From a virus, in IMG/VR virus record IMGVR_UViG_3300021962_000040, positions 1 through 64,000 of that record: a stretch of 64,000 nucleotides of DNA, one strand, 5' to 3'. Of this stretch, positions 8,419-15,310 are shown piece after piece (position 1 is the first letter of the stretch; every line of letters begins with the position of its first letter). The notes beneath the pieces were generated by a model. It saw only the letters and a program-made list of their open reading frames with translations. It made no database searches and was not told where the DNA came from. The translations under genes were made by a program, and so were the position numbers.

Positions 8419-9020
8419 ACTACTCTTTCTGTAAAATGCTGTGTATCAGTTTGAACTCCATCTCTTACCATATCACAATAGTCAGCTAGTGTAGACTTTT
8501 TGACTTTGTGTTTGTCTTGTTTTGCAATGAAGTATTGACTTGTTTGCATATAGAGATAATTATTTGCTCTGTATTCATCAACATACATCTTAGTTGCTTT
8601 GTGTACTTCCTCCCAAGTATAATCAAATGCTTCAAAGAACCATCTAAATGATTCTCCAAGAGCCTTTGTATTATTTCTTGCTGGCATACCGCTTGGTAAC
8701 TTACCTTTTGGAAAGGTGTCTCTGTACAACTCAATCTGTTGTACAAATTCTTTTCCCATCAGTTGGATGTTAGTTTTCTTTTTAGCCTTAACAAAATAAT
8801 TATCTAATAAATAAATGAATGCCATACCCTTTTCTGTGATAGTTATTACTCTACCAGTATCACTCAAATCATATGTAATAAACTCAGCATTAATGAGTTC
8901 ATGTATACAATCTTCATGCTTTACAAAAGGACATTGAACATTTTCTCTGACAGAATATAAGAACAAGCACGTGTTGGGTGTAATCTTATATTCTAGTATT
9001 TTCTGTAATAGTTCCCACAT
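8415..9020 (-). CDS. Hypothetical winged-helix-like protein next to helicase
   Basis: 201 residues. The first about 95 residues look like a winged-helix fold (LLQKILEYKITPNTCLFLYSV, then ITITEKGMAFIYLL); the rest is helical and aromatic (SFRWFFEAFDYTWEEV). Coupled by a 4-nt overlap to the DnaB-like gene. By position it could be a helicase loader or replisome organiser, but no ATPase motif is present. Function not proven. Confidence 0.65.
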   Translation of the reverse strand: MWELLQKILEYKITPNTCLFLYSVRENVQCPFVKHEDCIHELINAEFITYDLSDTGRVITITEKGMAFIYLLDNYFVKAKKKTNIQLMGKEFVQQIELYRDTFPKGKLPSGMPARNNTKALGESFRWFFEAFDYTWEEVHKATKMYVDEYRANNYLYMQTSQYFIAKQDKHKVKKSTLADYCDMVRDGVQTDTQHFTERVV

Positions 9021-9036
9021 TTTTTAGCTATCAAAT

Positions 9037-9735
9037 TTACCAAATTATACTCTCTTTTCCAAGCTTATTGAGCTTTTTGTTTATAGTGTTGAAAAGATCA
9101 TTGCTATCCCAATGACCTCCAGTGTATGCAGCTGATGCAGGATGGCTAACCCGGATAACATCCAGATTATTAAGGTATTGTGACCATTCTTCAGCTTTCT
9201 TACCGAGAAGAACGGCTATACAATCCTTATGACGTCTATTAACATAATCAAGGAAGAATGCAGTAAAGCCTTTCCATATATGATAATGAGAACCAATCTC
9301 TCCAACTCTACAAGTAAGTGCTGTATTCAGCATAATTATACCCTGTCGGGTCCATCTTTGCAGGTTTGGGTCTCTTTCATACCCTTCCGGGTATAATTTT
9401 TCCACCTCACTAAAGATATGTCTTAATGAGGGTTGTTCTTTCATTGTTTTACTACAACTAAATGATATTCCATCAGCAACTCCTGCTTGAGGATAAGGAT
9501 CTTGACCAATCATAATAACTTTCACATTATTAGAAGGACATGTAAGAATACCATTAAATGCTTCACTTATTTTTGGTGTGAATTTATGACCAAGTGTGTG
9601 TTCTTGAATTAATTCTTCCATCAAAATTTGAAACTCAAATTGATCCAGGAAGAACTCTAAAGCCTTCCAGTCATGAGCAATCATGATCTTTGAAAGTTTT
9701 TCTTTAATGTCTGTGATGTTTATTGTTTTTTCCAT
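9037..9735 (-). CDS. ung: Uracil-DNA glycosylase, family 1
   Basis: 232 residues, the usual length for family 1 UDG. Catalytic water-activating motif GQDPYP at 77-82 (GQDPYH in most), uracil-binding region GISFS, ILNTAL-type segment IIMLNTALTCR, and the C-terminal HPASAAYTGGHW motif with His198, standing for HPSPLSxxxG. Removes uracil from DNA, here likely keeping the phage genome free of deaminated or misincorporated dU. The HPASAAY variant is unusual but keeps the His. It is transcribed away from the plus-strand gene that starts 26 nt upstream. Confidence 0.93.
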   Translation of the reverse strand: MEKTINITDIKEKLSKIMIAHDWKALEFFLDQFEFQILMEELIQEHTLGHKFTPKISEAFNGILTCPSNNVKVIMIGQDPYPQAGVADGISFSCSKTMKEQPSLRHIFSEVEKLYPEGYERDPNLQRWTRQGIIMLNTALTCRVGEIGSHYHIWKGFTAFFLDYVNRRHKDCIAVLLGKKAEEWSQYLNNLDVIRVSHPASAAYTGGHWDSNDLFNTINKKLNKLGKESIIW

Positions 9736-9742
9736 ATATTTG
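9735..9742 (+). promoter_or_regulatory. Bacteroidota-type -7 box TATATTTG
   Basis: TATATTTG, a full match to the TAnnTTTG -7 consensus of Bacteroidota, ends 18 nt before the ATG of the lone plus-strand gene at 9761 and touches the start codon of ung. No clear TTTG was found at -33. Confidence 0.5.
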
Positions 9743-9760
9743 CTTTTAAATCATACAATT

Positions 9761-10183
9761 ATGTCTGAAGAAAAATACTCTGCGGGAGAAGTTTATGACT
9801 TAACCCAAAATCTTAAGGGATTAGAAATTAATACAGGTTTTATCCTAGGTCTTGAAAGGATTCTAGTTTATTTCCTAACAAAAGTCATTGAGGATAAGTC
9901 TACTATACCTCCAATGTTTAAGAAGTTTGAGGAGTTATTATCTCCTAATACAGCGGGGAATCCACCTCAATTAACTGAGATGGAAGCCCACATCTATACT
10001 TTATTTGCTTTGCAACAACTACTTAGAGCTTCAGCTTATGATCAAAATCTAGTTAGAAAAGTAGAAAATGCTATCAAAGATGAAGATATCAAAGACTTCT
10101 TGAAAGCATACGTTGAAAACAATGCTGATGAAGCAAAGTCAATGTATGATAAAATGCAACAAGACTTATCATCTAAGGTTTAA
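9761..10183 (+). CDS. Hypothetical helical protein, lone plus-strand gene in left arm
   Basis: 140 residues from the ATG at 9761 (a longer frame opens at 9683 but its extra residues are the reverse of ung). Sequence is mostly amphipathic helix: LKGLEINTGFILGLERILVYFLTKVIED, then LTEMEAHIYTLFALQQLLRAS, then an acidic/Lys C-terminus. It is the only plus-strand gene in the first 21 kb and converges on the 127-aa gene with a 15-nt overlap. Its own promoter (TATATTTG at 9735) suggests separate timing. Function unknown. Confidence 0.75.
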   Translation: MSEEKYSAGEVYDLTQNLKGLEINTGFILGLERILVYFLTKVIEDKSTIPPMFKKFEELLSPNTAGNPPQLTEMEAHIYTLFALQQLLRASAYDQNLVRKVENAIKDEDIKDFLKAYVENNADEAKSMYDKMQQDLSSKV

Positions 10184-10552
10184 GTTGTTAAAGTCACCAA
10201 TTTCTATACAGGCTTGTATAGCAAGGTTTAATTCTGATTTGTCACAGTCTGCAAATGATTTGCAATACTCAGTGTTATTTCTTGTGAAGCACAAGCCTGA
10301 TTGACGTTTTACCATAAGTTTGATTTCTTCAAAAGTATAGCCAAGTTCATTGGCTATCTCTCTACACATGGCATGTATTCTAGCAAGCTGTGCATTACTA
10401 CCTTTATCTGTAGTAACCCCAATAAATAGATCTAAATGAGCACCATCTGGGATGGATTTCAAGAAGTTTTTAAACCTTGTTTCATTAGCCTTTAAGGGAA
10501 AATGTAATTCACCGTCCTTGACGGTTAGTTTCATGTAAATATTGTCTCTCAT
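10169..10552 (-). CDS. Hypothetical protein with NinB-like features
   Basis: 127 residues. Its central section (NAQLARIHAMCREIANELGYTFEEIKLMVKRQSGLC) and end (KSFADCDKSELNLAIQAC) recall the arrangement of NinB/Orf-like recombination proteins of lambdoid phages, where a helical C-terminal region binds ssDNA. The resemblance is from memory and weak. It overlaps the end of the plus-strand gene and is coupled to the 24-aa microORF upstream by ATGA. Confidence 0.65.
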   Translation of the reverse strand: MRDNIYMKLTVKDGELHFPLKANETRFKNFLKSIPDGAHLDLFIGVTTDKGSNAQLARIHAMCREIANELGYTFEEIKLMVKRQSGLCFTRNNTEYCKSFADCDKSELNLAIQACIEIGDFNNLNLR

Positions 10553-10623
10553 ATACTGATTGTGACATGAGTTCCCGGTTGTTCATCACCTGGATCAGAG
10601 ATAATTATGATGTAGTTTTCCAT
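10549..10623 (-). CDS. Possible 24-aa microprotein
   Basis: A short frame of 24 residues starting MENYIIIISDPGDE, ending at a TGA that overlaps the ATG of the next gene (ATGA). It also overlaps the end of the MazG-like gene by 29 nt. The coupling fits other gene joints here, but the size is at the limit of what can be claimed. Confidence 0.3.
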   Translation of the reverse strand: MENYIIIISDPGDEQPGTHVTISI

Positions 10624-10897
10624 TTTTAAAGTAGTTTGTTTTTTTCTTTTCAATCCTAGCATTAATATAGGTAGAATCATAGTAATTTACTAATTCAGTT
10701 ACCCACATCAGTACGTCAGCAATTTCATCTTCAATCTGTTGATCATTCATTGCACCTTTTTTATTGATATTTTGCATAAGTGCAGTAGCAAGTTCACAAC
10801 ATTCTTCAGCTGCTTTTCTTTTTGTGTACTCAGCATCAAAAAATGTTGCAGAAGGATTTAAGAAATTATCAATTGCACCTTTTACTTTTTCAATCAT
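10595..10897 (-). CDS. MazG-like nucleotide pyrophosphohydrolase
   Basis: 100 residues, all helical. It carries the metal-binding pattern of the all-alpha NTP pyrophosphatase superfamily: KAAEECCELATAL (EExxE) and about 20 residues later DEIADVLMWV (ExxD). Such enzymes hydrolyse (d)NTPs or alarmones; phages use them to clean nucleotide pools or lower stress signals. Normal length for single-domain MazG-like proteins. Substrate cannot be told from sequence. Confidence 0.85.
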   Translation of the reverse strand: MIEKVKGAIDNFLNPSATFFDAEYTKRKAAEECCELATALMQNINKKGAMNDQQIEDEIADVLMWVTELVNYYDSTYINARIEKKKTNYFKNGKLHHNYL

Positions 10898-10903
10898 AAT
10901 TTT

Positions 10904-11086
10904 TTAGTTTAATAGTAAATAACTAATAGTAATACCTGCTAAGAAATGCAGAATAGAATAATAAATTAATTGTTTTACTGTACTTTTAGTACACTCTAAT
11001 TCTCCAATATAACGAAGAACACTAATTGGTGTTTTAATGTAGTCTTCTTCAGCATTTTTTCTAAAATAATCTAAATCTTTTTTCAT
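10904..11086 (-). CDS. Small tail-anchored membrane protein
   Basis: 60 residues: a charged N-terminus (MKKDLDYFRKNAEED) and one C-terminal hydrophobic helix (IYYSILHFLAGITISYLLL) ending two residues from the stop, a tail-anchor layout. Start overlaps the upstream gene by 4 nt. Function unknown; early phage membrane microproteins often affect the host envelope or superinfection, which is only a guess here. Confidence 0.65.
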   Translation of the reverse strand: MKKDLDYFRKNAEEDYIKTPISVLRYIGELECTKSTVKQLIYYSILHFLAGITISYLLLN

Positions 11087-11484
11087 ACTTCTGGAACAAA
11101 TAATATTTTTTTAGTATTCCAAAGGACTCTTCCTTGAGAATCTTTCATATACTCTTTTTCATTGTGAGCTTGAATACGGTATTCTTGCTTACATCTTGAA
11201 CACTCCACGTAGTTATCTTCAACATCACCTCCATCTGGTTCATAATCTTCAAAGATCTCATCAAGATCTTCTATATTTTTATGACCACATGAACATGTGA
11301 ATTTAACAGATACACTATAAGTTGTTTGCTCTTCACAAGTAAAAGAACCTTCAATTGTTTTCTCAGCATTTTCTTCTCTTTGTTCAGCTTCTTTAATGAG
11401 TTTGATCATCTCTAGATTACCAAACTCAGGAGGGACAATTTCATTTCCCCTATAAAATTTACCATCTTTTAATATCAATCTCAT
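11083..11484 (-). CDS. Zinc-ribbon hypothetical protein, 133 aa
   Basis: 133 residues. A C-terminal zinc ribbon is visible: CSCGHKN, an acidic spacer (DLDEIFEDYEPDGGDVEDN), then CSRCKQEYRI. The N-terminus (MRLILKDGKFYRGNEIVP) looks like a small beta hairpin. It belongs to a run of small zinc-ribbon genes in this operon. No enzymatic motif. Confidence 0.7.
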   Translation of the reverse strand: MRLILKDGKFYRGNEIVPPEFGNLEMIKLIKEAEQREENAEKTIEGSFTCEEQTTYSVSVKFTCSCGHKNIEDLDEIFEDYEPDGGDVEDNYVECSRCKQEYRIQAHNEKEYMKDSQGRVLWNTKKILFVPEV

Positions 11485-11496
11485 TATCGTTATTGT

Positions 11497-11625
11497 TTAT
11501 TGCTTAGGACCTTTTTGTGCTTTCTTAACAGCTTTATCTACATAGACACCTTTTGTATGGCATGATTTAGATGTGCTGCATGATACCAAAATGATACCTA
11601 TAATAATTGCAATTAGTTTTTTCAT
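11497..11625 (-). CDS. 42-aa putative lipoprotein
   Basis: Short frame from ATG at 11625: MKKLIAIIIGIILVSCSTS followed by about 25 polar residues. It is a textbook type II signal peptide: two Lys, a 12-residue hydrophobic core and the lipobox LVSC. After cleavage a mature lipopeptide of about 27 residues would be anchored by Cys16. Such tiny phage lipoproteins are known in other systems as superinfection-exclusion or receptor-blocking factors; that role is inference. It lies 11 nt from the previous gene in the operon. Confidence 0.75.
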   Translation of the reverse strand: MKKLIAIIIGIILVSCSTSKSCHTKGVYVDKAVKKAQKGPKQ

Positions 11626-11637
11626 TGTTCTTGTTGT

Positions 11638-11796
11638 TTAGTTATAATATTCTACTACTTCATAGTGAGACATGTGCCCACAATTAATACACTCTAATTT
11701 GTCACAAGACTCATGGTGTACTGACAATGACTCATGCCCGCATAAGTCACACTTAATAAGAGCACTTACCCATCCTATTTCTTGTTCCTCACTCAT
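11638..11796 (-). CDS. 52-aa zinc-ribbon microprotein
   Basis: Frame from ATG at 11796: MSEEQEIGWVSALIKCDLCG, then a spacer with His, Ser and Cys, then CINCGHM and an aromatic tail (VVEYYN). Two CxxC pairs about 20 residues apart make a zinc ribbon. Located between the lipoprotein and another zinc-ribbon gene with 8-13 nt gaps. Function unknown. Confidence 0.65.
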   Translation of the reverse strand: MSEEQEIGWVSALIKCDLCGHESLSVHHESCDKLECINCGHMSHYEVVEYYN

Positions 11797-11804
11797 TATT
11801 TTCT

Positions 11805-12011
11805 TTACTTAAATCTTATTGAGTTCTCTACTTTGATGAACTCTTGTCCACAACTTTCACAATACAAATCATGATGACTAAATTCAATTAGATTTGCTTT
11901 AAAACAATTAGGACACATTATACCGGAGTCAAATACTGAAGCCTGTTCAATTTGTTCTTGATCAGCTTCTTGCTCCCTTACTTCCATAAAAATTTCTTTC
12001 ATTTTACCCAT
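11805..12011 (-). CDS. 68-aa zinc-ribbon protein
   Basis: 68 residues: a helical acidic N-terminus (MKEIFMEVREQEADQEQIEQ) and a zinc ribbon CPNCFKANLIEFSHHDLYC with a following CESCGQEF. Overlaps the upstream gene by 8 nt. One of several small zinc-ribbon proteins here, possibly paralogues of the 52-aa protein (shared HHDLYCxxCG/ HHESCDxxxCxxCG layout). Confidence 0.7.
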   Translation of the reverse strand: MGKMKEIFMEVREQEADQEQIEQASVFDSGIMCPNCFKANLIEFSHHDLYCESCGQEFIKVENSIRFK

Positions 12012-12243
12012 AGTTAATACCTTTATGTTTGATTACATAGTGATACAACCATCCACAGTCATCATCTTCATGTTCCTCTTCATGAACAGCTAAATATTCA
12101 GGAAGGACCTGTTGGATTGCTTGCATGTCTGTACGTCTCCAATAGCCAAATCTAAGATTAAAAAAACCGGCAGAATCAGAATCAATCTGAAAACTGCCGG
12201 CTACATTATAGATTGCCTGGAATACCTCAAAGTCTAATCTCAT
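12004..12243 (-). CDS. Hypothetical protein, 79 aa
   Basis: 79 residues, aromatic N-terminal half (FGYWRRTD) and a strongly acidic segment (HEEEHEDDDCGW). ATGA-type overlap with the SF2 helicase gene upstream. No recognised domain. Confidence 0.65.
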   Translation of the reverse strand: MRLDFEVFQAIYNVAGSFQIDSDSAGFFNLRFGYWRRTDMQAIQQVLPEYLAVHEEEHEDDDCGWLYHYVIKHKGINYG

Positions 12244-13334
12244 ACTACCACAGTTGTTATTTTTTCTTGATCTAATCCTTCTAGTGCTTTATCTACCCAT
12301 TTCTCATCTATAGTATCTTTATAACACAGGATATGACAAGTAGCTACCTGAGTTGGATTAAGTCTTAATAGACGGCCAATTCTCTGAGCAGACTTTCTTT
12401 CATTGCCATAAGCATGCATTATGATACCAACTTTAAGATCTGGTACAGTAACACCTTCATTAAGCTGCATTACACAAGATAGTTTTTGTATTCTACCATC
12501 CTTAAACAACTGAAGATTCTCATCAGATTTAGGATTAGTAGAATGATAACTATGCTTACATATTCTATCAGCTTGTTCTTGAGTATTGGCAAATATGATA
12601 CACTTGCTACTCACCTGATCTAAAATACTTTTAAGATAAATCTCTTTGGTATTATAGTCCATCATTGCTCTCATTCTAAGAATAGAAAAGAACTGTAATT
12701 GTTTTGGTGTATTTGCTGTAGCCAATTGCTTGGTCAGATAATCATAGTCATTCTTTTCAGAAGTATACCATACACCACCATTTTTATTCTTCTTCTTGAA
12801 TGCTGGCAGTTTACTCAAACTAATTTTGTGAACATAAATTCTGTAATCATTTAGAATTTTTTGGTCTGTTGCTTGATCTACAGAAAACTTAAATACAATA
12901 GGACAGTATTTATAAACCATTCTATATTTCTCACTGGTTTTTCTAACAGGTGGTGTTCCTGTTAAACCTAGAATCTTACCTTGAAAGTTTTCAAGAAAAG
13001 TTTCATGAGTATCCAATAGACTGTGGCATTCATCTAAATAGACAATGTCATAATCAGTAGGATCCTGTTTGTTTATAGAAAGATATGTGCTAAATACTAT
13101 ATGCTTGCTTAACTTTTCTAGATTCATTTTCTTTAGTTCATCTTCCCAAGAGTCTTTAATAGACAATTTGGGTATTACAACTAATACCTTTATGAGAGGG
13201 TGGTAGTTTTTCATTAGATGTTTAATAGCAATTCTAGTCTTGCCAACACCCATAGAAATACCAACACCACATCTTTGATACTTTTCTATCTCTTTTAATG
13301 CTTGTTCTTGTACTGAATCTTTTTTAGTTACCAT
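12240..13334 (-). CDS. SF2 DEAD/DEAH-like helicase
   Basis: 364 residues, a compact SF2 helicase/translocase. Walker A MGVGKT (28-33), motif II DECH (101-104), motif III-type TGTPP (125-129), and in domain 2 the SKCIIFANTQEQAD and QRIGRLLRLNP (motif VI) segments. Close to the UvsW/RecG-like or SNF2-like helicases found in large phages; likely acts in fork restart, branch migration or recombination. The start at 13334 follows a structured RNA region without an overlapping gene, so this ORF may begin a processed transcript. Confidence 0.88.
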   Translation of the reverse strand: MVTKKDSVQEQALKEIEKYQRCGVGISMGVGKTRIAIKHLMKNYHPLIKVLVVIPKLSIKDSWEDELKKMNLEKLSKHIVFSTYLSINKQDPTDYDIVYLDECHSLLDTHETFLENFQGKILGLTGTPPVRKTSEKYRMVYKYCPIVFKFSVDQATDQKILNDYRIYVHKISLSKLPAFKKKNKNGGVWYTSEKNDYDYLTKQLATANTPKQLQFFSILRMRAMMDYNTKEIYLKSILDQVSSKCIIFANTQEQADRICKHSYHSTNPKSDENLQLFKDGRIQKLSCVMQLNEGVTVPDLKVGIIMHAYGNERKSAQRIGRLLRLNPTQVATCHILCYKDTIDEKWVDKALEGLDQEKITTVVV

Positions 13335-13561
13335 TTGATAAATGTTTTAAAATGAATAAGAAGATCTCTTCCAGGCTCACCCTGGTTGTGGATTTGATTG
13401 AACATAGTTTACTGTTCACCTGTTGTAAGTGCACTACAGAGCAGGGTCCATCACATTATACCTTGAGGCATTTAAAACTTATTGGGTAATTACTCCCATA
13501 AGTCAAGGTTTCTTTCAACGGTGCTAATCTGTCTTATGTAAGAGATCTTTCTTACTCATAG
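13335..13561 (-). ncRNA. Structured non-coding segment downstream of tRNA-Leu
   Basis: 227 nt without an ORF. On the minus strand it folds into several perfect hairpins: 13538-13555 (GTAAGA/TCTTAC, 6 bp, directly after the tRNA) and 13371-13385 (CCAGG/CCTGG around GTGAG) just before the helicase gene. Base composition is less AT-rich than flanking genes. It may be the 3' half of one RNA with 13646-13812, with the tRNA embedded, or a processed spacer. Confidence 0.5.
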
Positions 13562-13645
13562 TAGCCGGGATGGGACTTGAACCCACACGAGCAAATGCTC
13601 AAGAGATTTTAAGTCTCTCATGTCTACCTTTTCATCACCCAGCTA
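13562..13645 (-). tRNA. tRNA-Leu(UAA)
   Basis: 84-nt class II tRNA. Acceptor TAGCTGG pairs with CCGGCTA, the D arm contains AAAAGGTAGAC, the anticodon stem AGAGA/TCTCT holds loop CTTAAAA... with anticodon TAA, there is a long variable arm (TGAGCATTTGCTCG, itself a hairpin), and the T arm has GTGGGTTCAAGTCCCA. No CCA is encoded. TTA is a very frequent Leu codon in the phage genes, so the tRNA fits translational supply. Confidence 0.95.
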
Positions 13646-13812
13646 GTGTGCTGTCTTTCCAGCAGTCATAGCTTTTCTTACAGCTAACCGTGTTCCCTTA
13701 TCTCCAGAGACCAATAGCACCCGTTTATACTTTGGGTACACCAAGTGCTTGTCTTTCCAAGCTGTCACGATTTTACTAGTGTCAGACAATTGTTTTGCCT
13801 CTCATTACCTCA
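13646..13812 (-). ncRNA. Structured non-coding segment upstream of tRNA-Leu
   Basis: 167 nt between a zinc-ribbon gene and the tRNA. Two perfect 5-bp hairpins share the identical loop GAAAGA: 13747-13762 (GCTTG/CAAGC) and 13649-13664 (TGCTG/CAGCA). A third perfect stem is at 669-686 of the 13-kb block (13669-13686, TAGCT/AGCTA) and a 4-bp ACCC/GGGT stem at 13719-13737. A frame without ATG (GTG start, 41 basic residues ending at the TAG that opens the tRNA) also crosses it. I favour RNA because of the repeated loop. Confidence 0.5.
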
Positions 13813-14061
13813 CTAGTTTTGGGGAGCCTCTACCTGATTACTGGCATCCATTCCTCCGAGCAGGGGAAAATTTCTTTGTTTCATCTCTTCATCAAGAGCT
13901 TGATCTGGACTATAGATTTTGTTGCATTTACCACATATGTGTGCTTCACCATCTTCAGTCCAAGTATTAATATACTCACCTTCTTTTATATGAGGTGAAC
14001 ATGTTTCACAATTACAGGCATTCTGAGTTCCACAATGGGGACAATAAAAAGCTCCTAACAT
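13813..14061 (-). CDS. Cysteine-rich zinc-binding protein, 82 aa
   Basis: 82 residues with eight cysteines: CPHCGTQNACNCETC near the N-terminus and CGKCNKIY about 25 residues later, so one or two zinc sites. The C-terminal part is Gln/Asn-rich. It sits between tRNA-Arg and the structured region before tRNA-Leu. No known enzyme signature. Confidence 0.7.
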   Translation of the reverse strand: MLGAFYCPHCGTQNACNCETCSPHIKEGEYINTWTEDGEAHICGKCNKIYSPDQALDEEMKQRNFPLLGGMDASNQVEAPQN

Positions 14062-14074
14062 ATTAATAATTTTG

Positions 14075-14148
14075 TGATCCCATCTGGACTTGAACCAGAA
14101 ACCTACAGCTTAGAAGGCTGTTGCTCTATCCAATTGAGCTATAGGACC
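14075..14148 (-). tRNA. tRNA-Arg(UCU)
   Basis: 74-nt tRNA. Acceptor GGTCCTA/TGGGATC with discriminator A, D arm AGCTCAATTGGATAGAGC, anticodon stem ACAGC/GCTGT with loop CTTCTAA (anticodon TCT), T arm CTGGTTCAAGTCCAG. No encoded CCA. It decodes AGA, which is by far the commonest Arg codon I see in the structural genes of this window. Confidence 0.95.
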
Positions 14149-14154
14149 AAGTAT

Positions 14155-14445
14155 TTACTCTTTTTCTAGGTCTCTAAGAATCTTTTTAAGGATAGATGAA
14201 AGCATGTCTTTTCTTTGTGATTCAAAGTCATTGATTTTCTCTGCTAAATATTGTGTTGTTACAAATATAAGCTCTGAATAGCTAAGTTCTTCAGCTAATT
14301 TTTGAGCAATGTGACTTGGTTTCTTATTACCTGCTGTTACAACTTCTATTGCTATTTCAGATAACTTTCCACTTAGTTCAGCTAAATGGGATTCAGAGAT
14401 TCCTAGAGCTTCAGCAATATTTTTTGATTCATGATTAAATTCCAT
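14155..14445 (-). CDS. Hypothetical helical protein, 96 aa
   Basis: 96 residues, almost entirely helical (NIAEALGISESHLAELSGKLSEIAIEV at the start, KDMLSSILKKILRDLEKE at the end). The first part could be read as a helix-turn-helix-like motif (IAEALGISESHLAEL), but no full domain is recognisable. Ends 6 nt before tRNA-Arg. Confidence 0.65.
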   Translation of the reverse strand: MEFNHESKNIAEALGISESHLAELSGKLSEIAIEVVTAGNKKPSHIAQKLAEELSYSELIFVTTQYLAEKINDFESQRKDMLSSILKKILRDLEKE

Positions 14446-14447
14446 AG

Positions 14448-14717
14448 TTAATATCTTGATTGTGAATAACCTAATTCCTTTGCTTCCTCTGGATTTTTTT
14501 CTATCCAGTCATGACAATTTCTACATACTGAAAGCCAGGTAGAAGTATCCAAGTGATACTTCCCCCTACCTTTCATGTGGTGAATGTCCGTAGATCTAAG
14601 AGTACAGTTAAAGACTTTAGCTTGACACATGGGTAATTTGTCAAGATGAATTTTTCTCAACTTTGAATAATCAGAGTTGGTCTTTACCATTTTCTTAGAT
14701 ACTTTGTTTAGGGACAT
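14448..14717 (-). CDS. HNH endonuclease
   Basis: 89 residues. HNH signature: MCQAKVFNC (first cysteines), TDIHHMKGRGKYHL (catalytic His pair), SVCRNCHDWIEKNPEEA (second Cys pair and His), ending LGYSQSR. The layout matches small stand-alone phage HNH proteins, which act as homing-type or packaging-associated nicking nucleases. It overlaps the 177-aa gene upstream by 23 nt. Away from terminase here, so a packaging role is not implied. Confidence 0.88.
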   Translation of the reverse strand: MSLNKVSKKMVKTNSDYSKLRKIHLDKLPMCQAKVFNCTLRSTDIHHMKGRGKYHLDTSTWLSVCRNCHDWIEKNPEEAKELGYSQSRY

Positions 14718-15228
14718 TACCTTTGAGTGTTAAAAAGTTTTTTGGTAGCAAACCTTCAGACATAAATTTTAGTATTACATCTTCATAGGTTAAGCCTAGA
14801 TCTTTTAAAGAAAGTGTATTCTTATATTCCGGAATGTACTCTTCTGCCGGGATATCAATAATTGCTCTGACATTTTCTCCAAATAGTTTATAAAGATAAT
14901 CATTTATTCTCCTGTTAGAAACAGTTTGTTTCCAAATGTTGAGAACATCTTGGCCTCTTTGCCATACTTTTTTGATTCTTCTTTTCTTGTCCCAATGGAG
15001 TTTAGCTTGTTCTTCCAGAGTATAAACATTTAAACCATGTAACACACGTTTAAATAAAAAGTGTTGATGAGGATTAAGCTTAGTGTAATCTAATTTCATC
15101 AAATCTTCTTTGGTGTGTAGTTGATACTCTTGAAGTAAGCCATAATAAGCATACCTTTCTTCTCTTAACTGTAAATAGTTAATGTCTTGCTGAGTTTTCA
15201 GCTGTTGAATTTGTTCTGGATTTAGCAT
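14695..15228 (-). CDS. Hypothetical protein, 177 aa
   Basis: 177 residues, helical, Tyr/Lys/Arg-rich (NYLQLREERYAYYGLLQEY; DKKRRIKKVWQRG), basic enough to bind nucleic acid. No recognised domain. Transcription may restart between it and the terminator at 15257-15291. Confidence 0.7.
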   Translation of the reverse strand: MLNPEQIQQLKTQQDINYLQLREERYAYYGLLQEYQLHTKEDLMKLDYTKLNPHQHFLFKRVLHGLNVYTLEEQAKLHWDKKRRIKKVWQRGQDVLNIWKQTVSNRRINDYLYKLFGENVRAIIDIPAEEYIPEYKNTLSLKDLGLTYEDVILKFMSEGLLPKNFLTLKGNVPKQSI

Positions 15229-15256
15229 AAGTTTGGTTTTAAGTGTGTGTCTATAA

Positions 15257-15291
15257 AGAAAAAAAGGGCAGCATTACTGCCACCCTTTTAA
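15257..15291 (-). terminator. Rho-independent terminator after the 196-aa gene
   Basis: On the minus strand: AAAAGGG, GGCAG stem, TAATG loop, CTGCC, then CTTTTTTTC. A stable stem plus a run of seven T directly after the stop of the 15311-15901 gene makes a good intrinsic terminator within the left-arm transcript. Confidence 0.75.
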
Positions 15292-15310
15292 TCAAATTGG
15301 TACTCTAAAA

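Noticed and set aside
13650-13790. A basic 41- to 49-residue frame ending at the tRNA-Leu 5' end
   Set aside because: No ATG start, only GTG/TTG; two hairpins with identical loops explain the DNA better. Not fully excluded.
13335-13812. Group I intron in tRNA-Leu(UAA)
   Set aside because: The tRNA is continuous, with an intact anticodon loop, so no intron splits it.
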